Below are positions 53,141 through 64,000 of a DNA stretch of 64,000 nt, piece by piece; the stretch's first letter is position 1, and the number at the start of each line of letters is the position of its first letter. The notes beneath the pieces were generated by a model that worked only from the letters and a program-made list of their open reading frames with translations, made no database searches and was not told where the DNA came from. A program made the position numbers and the translations under genes. The stretch comes from Histoplasma ohiense (Eukaryota > Ascomycota > Eurotiomycetes > Onygenales > Ajellomycetaceae), in the NCBI GenBank assembly GCA_017607445.1, contig JAEVHH010000005.1, positions 749,001-813,000 on the forward strand, written 5' to 3'.

Positions 53141-54595
53141 TTAGACTTCTTCCACAAGTTTGTGACCCTGGCTAGGCCCAGAGCTCCCATTCATGGGCAT
53201 ATCTTCAAAGATCCGCCCGGCAGGGGTTCCGAACCACTCCTGCGGGATCCCAATCCGACAGCCATCACGGTTCGAAACATAGCGTATCATAATTGGGTCA
53301 GGTTTTTCAGGCTCCTGTAACTCTTGGGTTCCAGGGGTTGTGTCTCCAGCTGCTGGTTCGGCTGCCGAGATCTTGCCCCGTCGTTTGGGGGCCTGTTTCT
53401 TGAGTAATTTGTTGATTGTATCCATCTTGATTCATTTTCCCGTTGTTAGTGATATTGCAATTTAAATAGATGACGGTTCCCGTGTTATTTTAAAATAAGG
53501 AGTAGGGTCTGGTTACCTTTTCTTCTTCATTTCGCTTCTCGCTGAGATTTTTCCGTCGTCGTGCCATCTCAGCTCGTCGCATAGCATGCTCTTCTGCAGT
53601 CAGGTGTCTCTTCACCTGCGGTTCTGTATGTTTTATATGCAAGTGTTAAAATCTTATTTTGAAATGTATAGGTGGGAATATATTTAATCCTTAATGAAAA
53701 CAATCTTACCCATTGGCAACTGTAAGAAGTCACCCCCAAGCTCCATACGGCCTCTCTGCCGTTTAGTCATTTTTGTTACGTCGGGAGTACTTGCTCGACT
53801 GCCAGTAATAGGAGTGCCGCTGTCACTTTCTAACTCTTCTTCTTCCTCGTCCTCGTCGTCCTCTATCTCTTCCTCTTCTACCATCTCTGAAGCTTCATCT
53901 GCCATGGCCGTTTCATCCGGTTCCCCATCGGCATCAGCATCGGAATCTAATTCCGAAAGTTCTTCGTCGTCGTCTTCGTCGTCGCCATCAAGGTCCATAT
54001 TCGTGTCCATATTCTTCAATCTGCTACCCCCGGCGGACGTAACTGTAACAATCGGCCGTGACGCCGCCTGTTTGGCGCCTGGGGCAATTGGCGGTATATC
54101 ATCCATATCAACATCGGCATCGGCATCAGTCTCAGCATCTGCATCGACGTCGACATCGACATCGGCATCCTCACTCTCATTTCCGTTTCCTTCATCATCC
54201 GTCCCATCCGCATCGGACATATGCGACTCTTCCTCATCATCTTCATTCATCGATTCGTCAACATCCTCATCCTCATCTGTATCCACTTCCACTAGCGTCT
54301 TCTTCGATCGACTATTCCTAGGTCCGGTCATAATCACCGATTCTGTAAAAATATTGTGATGCCGTTTATCAGGACCACCAGTAACCTCTTTGAGCTTACT
54401 CGAGGGCATTTTAACTTTCAGACGAATAGATTTGTTTTCGTCCTTAGGGGGGCTGGGCGGCAAACGGGACACGGTGACTGATGGCGAGGACAGAGTCTCG
54501 TCTCCGGCCCTGCGAGATCTTAAGGTAGAGTTAGAAGGAGAAAACGGAATATTAGATTTAGTGGTAAGGGACCGAAGAGAACGTTGGGAAGACAT
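53141..54595 (-). CDS. IES2: Ies2-like INO80 chromatin-remodelling subunit
   Basis: Nuclear INO80 complex subunit with the PAPA-1-like region. Three exons: 54595-53710, 53623-53517 and 53425-53141, 425 residues. The N-terminus is Ser-rich and basic, with SIRLKVKMPSSKLKEVTGG. A long acidic region follows (alternating D-V and D-A pairs at about residues 145-170, then Glu/Asp runs). The conserved core crosses both introns: KMTKRQRGRMELGGDFLQLPM-EPQVKRHLTAEEHAMRRAEMARRRKNLSEKRNEEEK-MDTINKLLKKQ are three blocks split at the hyphens. The C-terminus has IRYVSNRDGCRIGIP and EWFGTPAG, probably the nucleosome/DNA-contact end. The splice model is strongly supported because it rebuilds this core. Confidence 0.93.
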
Positions 54596-55900
54596 TGTAA
54601 GGTATGCAATCTTGCAATGGTCGAGTCAAAAAGTAAAGGGCTCTCTCATCATAGTTCTCAAGGCATGTAGGGATTGATGTGGAAGCGGGGGATTGCAATA
54701 GCATATAAATGAAGATGTATAAGCAAGATGAAGGGCTGGCAGAGGGAGATGATTTTCAACTGAGCCCTGAGGTGCAAGCTGAATTGGTTTTATATGGCAA
54801 AAGGCAGCAGGGAATGTGCAGGCGGGAAAGTTTGAGAAATCAACGAAAGGTCACATATGCAAATGGGCATCACGCTGGCAGTTCTCCATGGGCAGAGAGA
54901 TATGTGCGTGAGTACAAAGAGCTAGAGTCCCCAGATGCTGACACCTTCCAAACGCCTTTTGGGCATGACGGTCACCGTGCTAAAACTGTATCGTTTATCT
55001 TGCTTGCTACTCAAGAGCCAGCAGAGCAACAACGCTTGAACATGGTTAAGATGTTCTTATTTAAGCTGGCGGCAAAGCGCGTCCCGAACCTCCAACCAGC
55101 AAAGAACCTCGCAGACGAAGTTAATATGTGATGGGATGCAAATAAGCGTAGACGCTGGGAGTCACCGCTGAAAAGTATTTGGTAGACCCAAACAAGAAAC
55201 TGGGCTGAGAATCAATCCATTCCAAAATTGCAAACCTTACCTGGAAGATTTTGGTTGACTTGGGGTGTGGGGTTGCCAGTCGTCGCTATTTTCGTCCGTG
55301 CTGCTGGTGCTGGCAACCTCCGTATTTTGGTAGTACGACGATTCAAGGTCAGGCTGTTTCCAAACTCGTGTCAGAGGCCTGTCTGCCATGGAATTTCGGT
55401 TTTCCAGGCGGAGGGCGGGATAGAAGGCGGATAGCGCCCGGGTGAGAATAAGCTCGCGGCCACCTGGACTCGAGACAGGCCAAATCGCATTGGAAAACTT
55501 AAATTCTCAGCGTATCAATGACCGCGAAAGGGGGGTTGGATCTATTTGCCGTGGAGGATAATTGTTGAACAGCTCATCGCCAAACTGTTCAACATTGTTC
55601 AAGATAGATGTCGGTGGGGATCCATCTTTATGAGCCACAGTAATTGACTGCTGGAAGAAGTAGTTTTGCCCTCGTAATGCCTTACAGCAGACTTCGGGGT
55701 GCCTCCGTGGGTGTTGTATCTGGATTACCAATATTACCATGCTCTGGTCAAACTAACTACAAGAAGCCGAGGTACTGTACAGTCAGTACTCCGTAGTCAG
55801 TGCCTACAATGGGCGGAAGCTTCAATCTCAATGGCGACGGCAACACCCCCTTCGTTTTTGCATTCTAGTCCCTGTCCTCTATATATTGTCCTCAGCAATC
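54596..55900. promoter_or_regulatory. Divergent IES2/peroxin promoter region
   Basis: About 1.3 kb. A plus-strand 140-codon frame at 54709-55131 is not supported by motifs or composition. The region must contain the promoters of both flanking divergent genes; no motif recognised. Confidence 0.45.
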
Positions 55901-57145
55901 ATGGGTGAAAATCCAAAATTGAAAGCTCCTGCGATTCCTAGCTGGCAACTCTCACACTCGGACAACAACACATCGAATTCTGCGACGGCCGTCAACGCTC
56001 CAAAAGTGGAACTAGAGAAGACAGACTCCCCCGCAAGAGAGACTCTCATAGAGCAAGCTTCCGCCTTCCTCGAAGATGAGTCCATACGAGATGCGCCTGC
56101 CGATAAAAAGATTGCGTTCCTCGAGTCTAAAGGGTTGGAAAATGCGGACATCCAAAAACTTCTCCGTGTTCCAAGAAGCCCCGAGGCTACAAATGCAGGC
56201 ACGAAGTCGCCATCTATATCTACAGATTCCGTGAAGCACATACCATCCACTGCTCAGTTGGCTCATGTAGACACATCTAGTGCGACTTCACCGTCGCCTC
56301 CTTCAAACAACCTAAGCCCTCCAACGACACCAACACCGCCAATTATCACATACCCCGAATTCCTTCTCCATACCCAGAAACCACCACCTCTAGTTACCTT
56401 GCAGGGTGTTATGTACACGCTTTATGGTGCTGGCGGACTTGCTGCTACATTATATGGCGCTAGCCAGTTCCTTATCAATCCAATGTTGGCGCAGCTGTCA
56501 CGCGCCCGACATGAATTAGCCGAAACAACCCAACGCAACCTCAGTACTCTGAATGAAAAGCTCGAAAACACGGTTTCGTCAATTCCGCCGCCGCCCACCC
56601 ACCAACATTCCTCGCAGCATGAACGGGATTTAATCGATGACGATTCCGTGTCCATAATCTCAGATCCAACAGAGCTGTTCCACAGAGACATTGCAACCCA
56701 AACATCCCCGGAACTCTCACCCAACCCCACATTGCCAATCGATGGCCTCAACGCTGCCGACCTTCCATCATCAGAAAAGACTGTGGATACTCATGTGAAG
56801 CGTCTACAATCGATATCTTCACAATTGGCTGATTACCTATCCGAAGAGGATAACTCTGGCATCACACATAGCAGTGCCGAGAAGTCTCTCGGTGAATTGA
56901 AGAACTACCTAGACGGACTGATCTACAACAATCCTTCGCCGTATCTGGGCTCGAACCTATACAGACTATATAACGACAATTCCGGATCAATAAGTGGGAA
57001 TTTCAGTGACGTGAGTGAAGAGGCGGATGCGATTGCAGCTTTCAAAGCGGAAATTCGAAGTGTCAAAGGAACATTGCTAAGTGCAAGGAATTTCCCTGCT
57101 GGTGGAGGAATCAGAGCCCCAGTTCCAAACACGGGTTCCCGGTAG
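55901..57145 (+). CDS. Pex14-domain peroxin, probably Pex14/17 (Pex33) type
   Basis: Single exon, 414 residues from the first ATG (55901); the frame extends to a TTG at 55886. A short leader with IPSWQ precedes the Pex14 N-terminal domain at about residues 45-92 (RETLIEQASAFLEDESIRD, KIAFLESKGLENADIQKLL), which binds Pex5 and Pex19. A Ser/Pro linker leads to YPEFLLHTQKPPPLVTLQGV, then a hydrophobic segment (MYTLYGAGGLAATLYGASQFLI). A long coiled coil follows (ARHELAETTQRNLSTLNEKLE). The membrane segment differs from classical Pex14, and the layout better fits the Pex14/17 protein of filamentous fungi, part of the peroxisomal docking complex. Classical Pex14 remains possible. Confidence 0.75.
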   Translation: MGENPKLKAPAIPSWQLSHSDNNTSNSATAVNAPKVELEKTDSPARETLIEQASAFLEDESIRDAPADKKIAFLESKGLENADIQKLLRVPRSPEATNAGTKSPSISTDSVKHIPSTAQLAHVDTSSATSPSPPSNNLSPPTTPTPPIITYPEFLLHTQKPPPLVTLQGVMYTLYGAGGLAATLYGASQFLINPMLAQLSRARHELAETTQRNLSTLNEKLENTVSSIPPPPTHQHSSQHERDLIDDDSVSIISDPTELFHRDIATQTSPELSPNPTLPIDGLNAADLPSSEKTVDTHVKRLQSISSQLADYLSEEDNSGITHSSAEKSLGELKNYLDGLIYNNPSPYLGSNLYRLYNDNSGSISGNFSDVSEEADAIAAFKAEIRSVKGTLLSARNFPAGGGIRAPVPNTGSR

Positions 57146-58489
57146 CCCTGTAAAATCAATTTTTATTCCTGCTTTTCCCTTCATGTGCCTGATGTTTCCC
57201 CCTATTATATCCGTTTGAGAGAGCGCGTGCGAACCAATATGGTCATGTCCCCATTTCTCAGGTGCAATTCCTGTATATCCTTTATATCAGTTTCCTTCGT
57301 ACATTCCTATTTTAATTTATCCTCAAGGTGTCAATGAACCTTACAAGCAGGATCATTCTGGTCAAATGTATTATTCAATTTTCCCGTTCACTTCTAAACC
57401 AAAGTTTATATGGCATATATTTCATTTTGCGTTAATTATACACTCATTGGTGTTATCAATCATCTGTGAAGGTATACGTTAGCCAACATGTTGCGAAAAG
57501 CTTCAACGCCAAACCCACTTTGTTAGGCCGTAAGAGATGGCAAGTTGGTGAAGCGATGGGAACTTAAAAGCCACTGTGCAGTAAATTGGCCCTATGGCTT
57601 TACGGCTATATAAACAACAGCATTTGAATCAGGACGATCTACAACCCACTATGCACCATTCACCTGAGTGCCGACGTCGCGTCTACAATTTCAGTCAATT
57701 AAAGCTATGTCAACCACCTAATGGGCTCTGGGTTACATTGTAGACTACCACCAGGATTATCTTCCCTGCCTTCTGTTTCTTTGCCCAAAGCCTGGCAATT
57801 GCGCATCTCGTAAATCAGACCCGGAAAGGCTCCTCTCCGCATCATCGGGTTCACCTGTGTTGTCACAGCCCAGTACTCTTTTTACACCTCCTCTGTCATC
57901 TACAGTGACAATACCGTTTTCAACGGCTCCTTCTTTAGCCACAATGTCCTCGGCGTTGCTTGCACATTGCAGTAATATTTTGTTCATCAATCCCATCGAT
58001 GCCCAGCATACTCCACGGTTGTGGCTACTGCTTTCTGTCCTAATAGGTTTGAGGTGTTGGGTTAACGTCCATAGATGTTGTGGACTGAGCGGTTTTATGC
58101 ACACAACCTTTCGACTATACCTCAATCCCATATAAGAATAGGGAAAGAGTAGAAAATAGTCGGAAAAAGAAGAAAGGACCAATGTTATCCTCGAACAATC
58201 AAACATTTTGGAATTACATTTTGAACCTTCAAGCAAAACCACAACTTCAAATTGATATTCATATTCGAACGAAAAAGGCAAAGAAAAGACAAAAAAAATG
58301 TAGAAGAGACAACAATATATATGTTCATGGTTTCAACCTTCCCTCCATTTTGGGCTTACGTTTACTTCCCTGATAAATAAGTCACCTGAACAAAGGAAGG
58401 CGTCGTATAAATGAGAAAGACGATGAGAAACGAAAACGAAAGAACGAAAACGAAAACGTAGATTTGAAAACAGTTTATAATCGCTAAAC
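57146..58489. other. Convergent intergenic region between peroxin and SEC31
   Basis: About 1.3 kb. A minus-strand frame at 57757-58281 (with an internal ATG at 58135) has no recognisable domains and is left unannotated. The remainder is AT-rich 3' sequence. Confidence 0.45.
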
Positions 58490-61400
58490 TCAAGGCGTCG
58501 CTCTGCTCATGCCAATCAACCGTTTCACACCAACCTAAGTTGCAAAATAGTAAAGTCGTTAGCCACATCCTTCATCTCATGTATTCATTGTATGGAATAC
58601 AATGAACGCTGCCCGAATTACTGGGGTGAAAAAAAAAGAGAAAAACTCACCATCCAATTCCCACACTCATCGTTCCGATTAGTGAAAATATCCAAATGTA
58701 TCGACTGCGCCGTTTCGTAATCGCGGGCCTGCAGCGCCCGCGCAAGTTCAGCCATGCTCTCTACCGTAGCAGGCTTAAGCAGATCCTCATTGTTCAAGTG
58801 GTCAAAGAGTATATTCAGCCGTCGCTCTGCGTCGTTCACCTGCGCCTTAAACGAGGTTGGTGCACGCGCTTTGACACGCTGCATGTCTGCAGAAAGGATT
58901 TCGAAGATTGGCTGAGCGTTGGCAGGAATGTGGGAGCGGTCACCGGGTGCTGTTTCGAGTTATTGTTTTACTCGTATTTAGTTTTGATGTACAAGGGTAT
59001 TGTATTATAAATATATTTGGAGGAGGGGGAGGGGGGGAGGATGTGAAACTTACGATATTTCGCGGCTGGGGCTGGTTTCCTTTGCGATTGTGCAGTTCCT
59101 GGTCGCGAAACTGGTGAAGAACCTGGGGGTGGAGGCTGGTGCTGGGGGTGATGTTCTGGTCTTGCCACCGTAGGGGCGCTAGGTGGCGCGTATGGCCCAT
59201 GTGCAGGAGGAGGATGTTGGTACGAATATGGAGATTGGGCTGGCGCAGGTGCAGGAGGCCCAGTGGGCGGTGGTGCCGCAACCGCCGCTCGAGGAGGTTG
59301 AGGAGCAGATGGTTGCGCTGCAGGGCTTGGCGCATATCGATTGGAGGGCGGTGGTCCGGTTGGAGGTGCATTGTAAGGTGAAGGACCACGAGGGATTTGA
59401 GGAACGTTCATCCCTGGCCCGGTGGGGGTATGCTGGGTGGTTGGGGTATATGCACTTGAAGTTGAGGGAGGTCTTTCGGGTGCTTGGAATCCATGCGGCT
59501 GGCCCACTGCTGGAGGTGATGTCATTCGCGGGGGAGCTGGGCCTCTGGGTGGAGGTGGGACTGCCATCGAGGTCCTTTGTCTAGGGGGTGGAGGCTGGTG
59601 AGGGGATATCGTTTGGGGGGATTGTGAAGGTTGTGGGGGTTGCTGGTGAGGGAAGGGTGAGCTGATGGTAGCAGCAGCTGCGCTCGGGGTACCGCGTCGT
59701 GGTGTTGGAGCTTTGGCAAACCCTTCAGGCAAATCATTCCAGGCTGGAAGATTCGTTGCCTGTGTATAAGATGTAACCGTTGATGGTGATTGATTGGCAG
59801 CACGGGGTGGTGGGGCGATGTTTGATTGTTGGGCAGTTCCGAATGCTTGTGGTGGGCCTCCAAGAGGAACCGTTGGCTGATGTTGTTGCGACGGTTGATA
59901 GCCAGCTGGAGAATAGGTAGATGAGGCGCCTGTTGGAGCATATGGATTGCTGACTTGCATAGGAGCTGGCGGTTTGAAAAGGTTGTTTGCTTGGGTCATG
60001 GGTGCGCTTGGGTTGTACATTCCACGAGGAACATTGGGCTGTTGAGGAGGTTTCGTAGTCAAATGGGAGGCGGCAGAGATATGCGCAGGAGCTGACCTCG
60101 CGGTAGTCTTCTCGGTAGCGAGCTTGATCCGATTTCTTGCGACCACCGCGGCAGGATGAGCTTGGGGTAGTAGGTCAAGATACCTTTCTGCGACGCCCAA
60201 TTGTCCATGGGCGGCAGCGACGTCAGCATATTCAATATACTTGTCATAGAGAAGGGTAAGCTTCCAATCAGACGGCTTTTGCGTTTCTGCATCTTCAAAC
60301 TTCGTCACATGGCGGAACACAGTCACTTTCTCGATTAGGTTTTGCAGGGCACGGACATGGATCGAGAAACTCGTCTCGCCGTTAGTGGCTTCCTGGATAG
60401 CCTTATTTTCGTTCTCTTGAAGTTCATCAATCCAGATTCCCACGACTTTCTCAAGCTTTGAGCTAGCCAAAAAGCAGAAAGCCGCATTTTTACGACTTTC
60501 CTTGTCGCCTTCAGCTTTCGCCTGTTCCTCAAGCCTGTCTCCTAGCGTCTCGCAGAGATCAGGGAATTCTGCATCGGTTGCAAAGGTGCAGATAGTAGCA
60601 ATAGCCTCCTTCCAGTTTGCAAGTCCTGCATTATGGACAATGTCCCACAGATTTTTGCCAACGATAGCAGCCATCAATCTGAGATAGTTCGGCCCTTCCA
60701 ATTGTTTTTGGAAATAGGCTTCCTGGGCTTTGTCAATGCACTTTTGGCCTCCGCATATCGCAACCATAAAAGCATCAGACATCCGGTCTTCCTGGAGACA
60801 TATGTCAAGCGCCTTCTCGAAGTCTCCGAGAAGGAGCGCTCGTGTGATTCCTCTATCAGCCTCAGATTCCGAACCAGTGTAGATCTGGAACGGATTATTC
60901 GTCTTGGCACCTTTAGACGCAGACAAGTCGGTAAGGAAGTTGTCACTGTCGGCATGTGTATCGAAAATCGAAGATAACCGTTTGTGTTTCTTTACTCCCG
61001 GACCACGAGAATCTGATTCCGGCACCCCATTAGCCCCCCCATCTTCACTCTTCCCCAGCCCAAGTTTCGAGAGGCTGTCAGCCGTTTCATCAACCTCGCT
61101 CGAAAAACCCAAATAATTAATTAGCTGCATTTTTGGATTGTCGGATATCAATGTTTCAATAATCTTCCAGTCAACCCTGTCCGAATCATTTTGAGCATTT
61201 TCAATTCTAGTTTCGCATATTCTACGTAGATCGCCTGCTTTAAGAGCTTCCTCAAATGTTTGAGTGGTACTGCTGAGAATTGAATCTACTTCGAACCGAG
61301 TTATTCTGACTTTCGAGGTGCGAGAGGCAGGCTTGCTAGGGTCAGTCAAGCCGACGGAGATGACTCTACCGCCAAAGCCAAATGAAACACTGCTAGGCCT

Positions 61401-62891
61401 TTGCAACCATTTGGGGGCTGTTGGCAACGAGAACGTGGAAGCCTGTGGTTGTGACTGAGCCTTTGCGAAAAAGTCTTCATCGTCCACAGGTTGAACCTGG
61501 CTTGCTCCGGCCTGTGCAATGGCATCGCTCTTGGTATTTTGGATAGTTTGAATGGAAATCCTACCATCAAATGAAGCTGTAGCAAACATATTCGGATTGT
61601 GTGGGTTCCATCGTGTCAGGAAAGTCCAGTTCGTCACGACGGGGAATTCACCGTATTGAACCCCAGTTTGAGGATTCCAGCAAATGGTCCGATTGTCCTT
61701 GCCACTGGACAATAGTAGATCCGGATCCTGAGCACACCACGAAAGTGATAACACTCCAGATTCATGGCCTCTCAATACCTATTTCAAGTTAGCTACTCCC
61801 CGTAAGGAAGGGGGCTGATATGGGCTTACTCTTTCAGGGGCATTGGAATTGCGCAAATCCCAAACTAAAATTAACGGATCTGTCTCAAGAGGAATAGAGG
61901 TGATGAGTTTCGTTGGCTATTTAAAAGAAGTTAACAAAAATCGGTGCATTTCAGAAAGTGAGACTTTAATGATATAGGATACCAGTATATATACCTTTTC
62001 CGGATCCCATGCAACAGCACTAACAGCTTTCCGCCCCAAATTGTTCAAAGTTAAACTCTCCTTTTTGGTCTTGACGTCCCACACGGTTACGAAGCCTGCG
62101 CTGCTCCCAGTGACCAAAATATGAGGCACTTTCTTGTTCCAGTCAAGACATTCAATGTCGTCCAGTCTCGCATTGACGTTCCCCAGTCGGAACGGATGGT
62201 CGATATTGTTCAAGTCTGAGATGAAAAGCTATATAGATAGATAGGGTATGAGAACGTGCTCCAATTGAGTAAGCCGCTTTAGGACATGGAAATACGAACC
62301 TCTCCCTTGCTTCCGCCGGTAGCTAGAAGGTTCGAGTGTCGCGGATTGAATTGAAGGGTTTTCACGGGACCAGAATGCTGCGAGGCCCTCGATACCAGCG
62401 GGTCGCTTTGATCGAGCTAATATCAGTAATGCGGAAGGGTGTTGCAGCCGGTGGAAGCATATATTGATCTAGACAAACCCACCTCGCTCCGCTCAACAGC
62501 TTATCAGCATTCCAAAGATCCAACGATCCATTTTCCAATGCACCTGCGATGATACCCCTAGAACTATCCTCCGACTCTGTCCAGGCAAGATCATGGAATC
62601 TTTACAAAACAAGCCATTAGTTCCAAAACAATATATCATTTCAAATGTCCCCATTCTGCACGGAAGTTAAAGTAAACCGTACCCAGACTCAGTGCTAAGT
62701 TTCGCAGCCGGCTGTAACTCCGCAGAACCTCCCTCCTGTTCCAAAGCAAGATCCCAGAGTTCCAAGTCGGTCTCGTTGGAGAAGTCCGCATCAACAGCAC
62801 CGGCACGCGTTCCAGTAGCGATGTACGGGGAAGCGGAACCGGGGGACCAAGCAAAGGCCGCTGTGCGGGGGATTTCCCTTAGACGGACCAT
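58490..62891 (-). CDS. SEC31: Sec31, COPII outer coat subunit
   Basis: Forms the outer cage of COPII vesicles with Sec13 and stimulates Sar1 GTPase at ER exit sites. Eight exons: 62891-62683, 62599-62479, 62416-62300, 62228-61995, 61916-61830, 61778-59054, 58949-58651 and 58534-58490, 1278 residues. The N-terminal WD40 propeller starts MVRLREIPRTAAFAWSPG and includes ATGTRAGAVDADFS, GALENGSLDLW, ECLDWNKKVPHILVTGSS, VTVWDVKTKKESLTL and RGHESGVLSLSWC. Then come the helical solenoid (NYLRLMAAIVGKNLWDIVHN), a Pro-rich linker of about 350 residues, and the C-terminal domain (HIPANAQPIFEILSADMQRV, ERRLNILFDHLNNEDLL, DECGNWM-VGVKRLIGMSRATP). The exon 2 donor (GTTTGT) was chosen because it retains DPLVSRASQHSG; a nearer GTGGGT donor with another acceptor would drop it. 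Confidence 0.93.
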
Positions 62892-63400
62892 AATGGGGGG
62901 AGAAAGGGGTTTAAGCGGAACTTGGATAGGAGTCCCAGGCGGTTGTGTTGTTCGCCCAGGGACGGGGAATACGTAACTAATATAGGTGGCAATTTGGGGA
63001 CCAGGGATCTAGTGGGTAGGAAGAAAATAAGGCGTCTCAATATGGAGAGTCGTCGTTCAGTCTCTCCGAATATTTCCGTATTCTGGTCTGGCAAGGTTGA
63101 TATTGATCCAGGTGTCCTTCTGTGTGGAGGAGCCACCAACACCAGCCACGACAACTGCGCCGCATGAATTTCCACGTGACCTTCTATAGCTGATCTTTGG
63201 CCACAGTTTGGCCCGAAAACGATCAATGTATCATCAATTATCCTTCCAAAAGTTCAAATAAATATGTCCCTTTTCTAACAAACATACGGCACGAGAAGTT
63301 ATTCATATCTCAAAGCTATATGAATACAATACTCTAATTGCGCAATTCCTCATTCCATTCCACCCTCCCCGGTCCCACATACTACTTACTCCTCGCCAGA
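62892..63400. promoter_or_regulatory. Divergent SEC31/RRM gene promoter region
   Basis: About 510 bases between divergent starts, pyrimidine-rich just before the RRM start codon. No specific motif recognised. Confidence 0.5.
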
Positions 63401-63928
63401 ATGTCCGAATCATCAAGACTAAAGAACACAATCTACGTCGGAGGCCTTGACCAAAGCGTCACACTTCGTACCCTGACAGAGGCCTTCCTCCCCTTTGGTG
63501 AAATCGCAGATATCTCGCTCCCCAAGCCCGAAGCTCCTTCCTCGACCGATCTGCACCGGGGCTTCGGATATGTCGAGTTCGAAGACCCTCAGGATGCCAA
63601 GGAAGCCATTGACAATATGGACCAGAGCGAGTTGTACGGACGTATAATTAAAGTTGCCGCGGCGAAGCCGCAAAAGGATAGTAATGAGGGCCTGGGGAGT
63701 AAGACTGCTCTTTGGCAACAGGTGAGTTTTTGCAAATATGTATTCGTTTTTCTTGAATGTATAGCTTCTCACGATGATGATTAGGAGGGCTATCTGGCTC
63801 AACATGCGGTCAGCGAAGAGGACAGAGTCGCTACTGGGCAGGGCGGAGCGGGATCGAGTAACAACCGGCCTGAAGATCCCATGCAGGGCTTGGAGGGACT
63901 GGACGTCGCTGGCCCAAAGCCCGAATAA
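63401..63928 (+). CDS. Stand-alone RRM protein of the Cyp33/PPIE type
   Basis: Two exons: 63401-63721 and 63785-63928, 154 residues. One RNA-recognition motif covers residues about 8-90: RNP2 is IYVGGL, RNP1 is RGFGYVEF, with AIDNMDQSELYGRIIKV at the end. This spacing and wording match the RRM of cyclophilin E/Cyp33 (spliceosome-associated), but the cyclophilin domain is absent. The second exon encodes a short acidic/Gly-rich tail and stops at 63926-63928. Residues after the RRM (EGLGSKTALWQQEGYLAQ) resemble the linker that leads into the cyclophilin domain in the full-length family. Likely a nuclear RNA-processing factor; the role is inferred. Confidence 0.85.
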
Positions 63929-64000
63929 ATAATGCTTGTGGATGGTTTTCCAGGATGCGCTTATAAATTTACCATAAATGGGGGCAGTGGAAAACCATCA

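Noticed and set aside
53694..54359. Ser-rich plus-strand frame opposite IES2
   Set aside because: Antisense of the Asp/Glu-rich coding region; the minus-strand model rebuilds the conserved INO80 core.
54709..55131. 140-codon plus-strand frame between IES2 and the peroxin
   Set aside because: No motif, mixed composition and no splice partners; possible but unsupported.
57757..58281. 174-codon minus-strand frame downstream of SEC31
   Set aside because: No domain and poor protein-like composition; an internal ATG at 58135 gives a shorter frame but still no family.
1..64000. tRNA genes, rRNA and CRISPR arrays
   Set aside because: Scanning for TTCGA-type B boxes and for spaced direct repeats gave only hits inside coding exons or without a foldable partner; no array is expected in a fungal nuclear genome.

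Overview
The window is nuclear DNA of a filamentous ascomycete. Short introns (about 50-220 nt, GT..AG, often with a CTAAC-type branch site), filamentous-fungal families (PtaB, DUF4050, a Pex14/17-type peroxin) and the moderate GC content point to Eurotiomycetes. Onygenales (Blastomyces/Histoplasma/Paracoccidioides-like) is my best guess, by inference. Gene models were rebuilt by hand from splice sites and reading phase; every spliced CDS listed sums to a whole number of codons, apart from the two broken genes.

Layout. 0-0.8 kb: decayed Tc1/mariner transposase, cut by the window edge. 1.9-10.2 kb: SEC62 (ER translocation), MTC6, ARH1 (mitochondrial ferredoxin/adrenodoxin reductase) and a four-helix membrane protein with a long disordered tail. 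10.2-18.3 kb: a gene-poor accessory island holding two frameshifted genes and one intact five-exon gene that joins a CCCH zinc finger, ankyrin repeats and a ClpB-like AAA domain with a broken Walker A. 18.3-31 kb: SEC17 (alpha-SNAP), a mitochondrial GatC-like subunit, a DUF726 alpha/beta hydrolase, the divergent ribosome-biogenesis pair TSR1/UTP7, and urease accessory ureG. 31.5-44 kb: the transcriptional co-regulator ptaB with long polyQ, a small two-exon candidate gene, a proline-rich cell-surface protein, a mitochondrial AAA ATPase and a DUF4050 protein. 44.8-64 kb: the giant replication-repair gene MUS7/MMS22, an 81-residue three-exon membrane-anchored protein, IES2 (INO80), a Pex14-domain peroxin, SEC31 (COPII) and a stand-alone RRM protein.

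The genes do not form one pathway. Themes are secretory traffic (SEC62, SEC17, SEC31), mitochondria (ARH1, GatC-like, AAA ATPase), ribosome assembly (TSR1, UTP7) and genome or chromatin maintenance (MTC6, MUS7, IES2). Most neighbours are divergent or convergent. The most unusual locus is the 10.2-18.3 kb island with its pseudo-ATPase.
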